Assembly (NCBI GenBank): GCA_902462155.1
Contig: CABQAQ010000008.1
Coordinates: forward strand, 1 to 64,000
From: an uncultured bacterium
Lineage (GTDB): Bacteria > Cyanobacteriota > Vampirovibrionia > Gastranaerophilales > Gastranaerophilaceae
Direction: 5' to 3'
Length of the DNA stretch: 64,000 nucleotides
Part shown: positions 63,446 through 64,000 of the stretch, in pieces
Numbering within the stretch: position 1 is the stretch's first letter
Layout of the letters: the number at the start of each line of letters is the position of its first letter
Translations under genes and position numbers: made by a program
The notes under the pieces: model-generated
Database searches by the model: none
Told to the model about the DNA's origin: nothing
The model's input: the letters and a program-made list of their open reading frames with translations, nothing else

Positions 63446-64000
63446 TTATATTCTTTGAGCAATTCTAAGTTTGGCACTTCTAGAGGCTGGGTTGTTAAAT
63501 ATTTCTTGATCTGTTGGGATAATAGGTTTTTTGTTTATAAGTTTTAATTGTGCTTTTGGACAATTACATATCGGATCATTTGGTTTACAATTACAATCTT
63601 TTGATTTCATTTTAAAAACCTCTTTTACAACTCCATCTTCTAAAGAATGAAAACTTATAACACTTATTATAGCATCAATACTTAATAATGGTATAATATT
63701 AAGTAAACTTAACTTTATATTCTGTAATTCTTGATTGACTTCTATCCTAATAGCTTGAAATACCTTTGTTGCCGGATGTATTTTACTTTTTATATGAGGG
63801 GTTTTTTCTTTTATCAAATTTGCTAAATCTAAGGTTGTATTTATTTTTGATACTTTCCTTTTTTTTACTATTTCTTTTGCTATTGTTTTTGAAAATCTTT
63901 CTTGACCATAATGCGAAAAAATTTCTACTAGCTTTTCTTCACTATATCCATTGACGACATCATAAGCTGTAATATCTTGATTATTTCCGAATCGCATATC
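63446..64000 (-). CDS. rsmH: 16S rRNA (cytosine(1402)-N4)-methyltransferase, C-terminal part
   Basis: The window ends inside this gene; 185 residues of its C-terminal part are visible. MRFGNNQDITAYDVVN follows the SAM site, FSKTIAKEIVKKR, HPATKVFQAIRIEVNQEL and ISFHSLEDGVVKE are RsmH blocks. First gene (upstream) of the division/wall cluster rsmH-ftsL-ftsI-murE. A CNCKPNDPICNCP cysteine group near the end is also typical of RsmH homologues. Confidence 0.95.
   Translation of the reverse strand, partial: DMRFGNNQDITAYDVVNGYSEEKLVEIFSHYGQERFSKTIAKEIVKKRKVSKINTTLDLANLIKEKTPHIKSKIHPATKVFQAIRIEVNQELQNIKLSLLNIIPLLSIDAIISVISFHSLEDGVVKEVFKMKSKDCNCKPNDPICNCPKAQLKLINKKPIIPTDQEIFNNPASRSAKLRIAQRI

Overview
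The window is a very AT-rich, densely coded bacterial chromosome segment with short intergenic gaps, mostly AGGAGG-type ribosome binding sites, some GTG and TTG starts, and hairpin-plus-T-run terminators. Gene content fits a fermentative, non-photosynthetic relative of the cyanobacteria (Gastranaerophilales / Melainabacteria, Vampirovibrionia): an LL-diaminopimelate aminotransferase, ferredoxin-dependent 2-oxoacid oxidoreductase, pyruvate phosphate dikinase with a membrane pyrophosphatase, GH57-type glycogen branching, an SLH-domain surface protein, and several small proteins I cannot assign to a known family. This placement is inference from gene content and style. No rRNA is present to confirm it.

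Layout. 1-2000 is mobile-element debris: the 3' end of a phage-type amidase, a Mu-like transposase broken by an amber codon, and a patatin-like gene cut by that element. 2100-4690 is an unusual GT5 glucan synthase, followed by a decayed VRR-NUC nuclease gene and a tRNA(CAT). 5800-8000 holds unassigned proteins, then rpsP, a CgeB-like glycosyltransferase, dapL and an intact patatin. 12100-17300 carries an alpha-glucan phosphorylase homologue, a 53-residue small gene, a vWA protein and a GH57 branching enzyme, so together with the GT5 gene three glycogen functions lie within 15 kb but not in one operon. 17480-32240 has a sugar-binding-type protein, rarA, leuC, hppA, a GT8 transferase, tspO, ppdK, a pyruvate-decarboxylase-like gene and a U32 peptidase family gene. 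32257-38520 has a 1186-residue HD-domain protein and the tpm / nucleotidyltransferase-like / lemA / flavin-reductase cluster.

A tyrosine-phosphatase-like gene precedes the initiator tRNA at 39530, whose 3' end is fused to the C-terminus of a decayed serine recombinase and an HNH pseudogene, the scar of an integrated element. Then come a small-gene / unknown / prmC operon, a four-subunit 2-oxoacid:ferredoxin oxidoreductase operon, zupT, a short nagA, surE-thiS, and an iron-type alcohol dehydrogenase. 49064-50743 is an isolated phage tail-fibre-like three-gene cassette. 51100-55100 runs from a SemiSWEET-like gene through lspA, a pseudouridine synthase and a LapA-like protein to rpsL-rpsG, which ends in a terminator without fusA. 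The window closes with mpg, an SLH protein, a TPR protein, a 2-hydroxyacyl-CoA dehydratase activator homologue and the reverse-strand division/wall cluster rsmH-ftsL-ftsI-murE.

Physiology suggested by the genes: glycogen storage and use, pyruvate/PEP interconversion coupled to pyrophosphate, reduced-ferredoxin production from 2-oxoacids, possible acetaldehyde/ethanol formation (pyruvate decarboxylase-like plus iron alcohol dehydrogenase), and meso-diaminopimelate peptidoglycan (DapL plus a DNPR-type MurE). No convincing new defence or mobile system was found. The best leads are the HD-domain giant protein, the glucan phosphorylase lacking its PLP lysine, the isolated tail-fibre cassette, the Asp-to-Asn nucleotidyltransferase and the tRNA-fMet integration scar.
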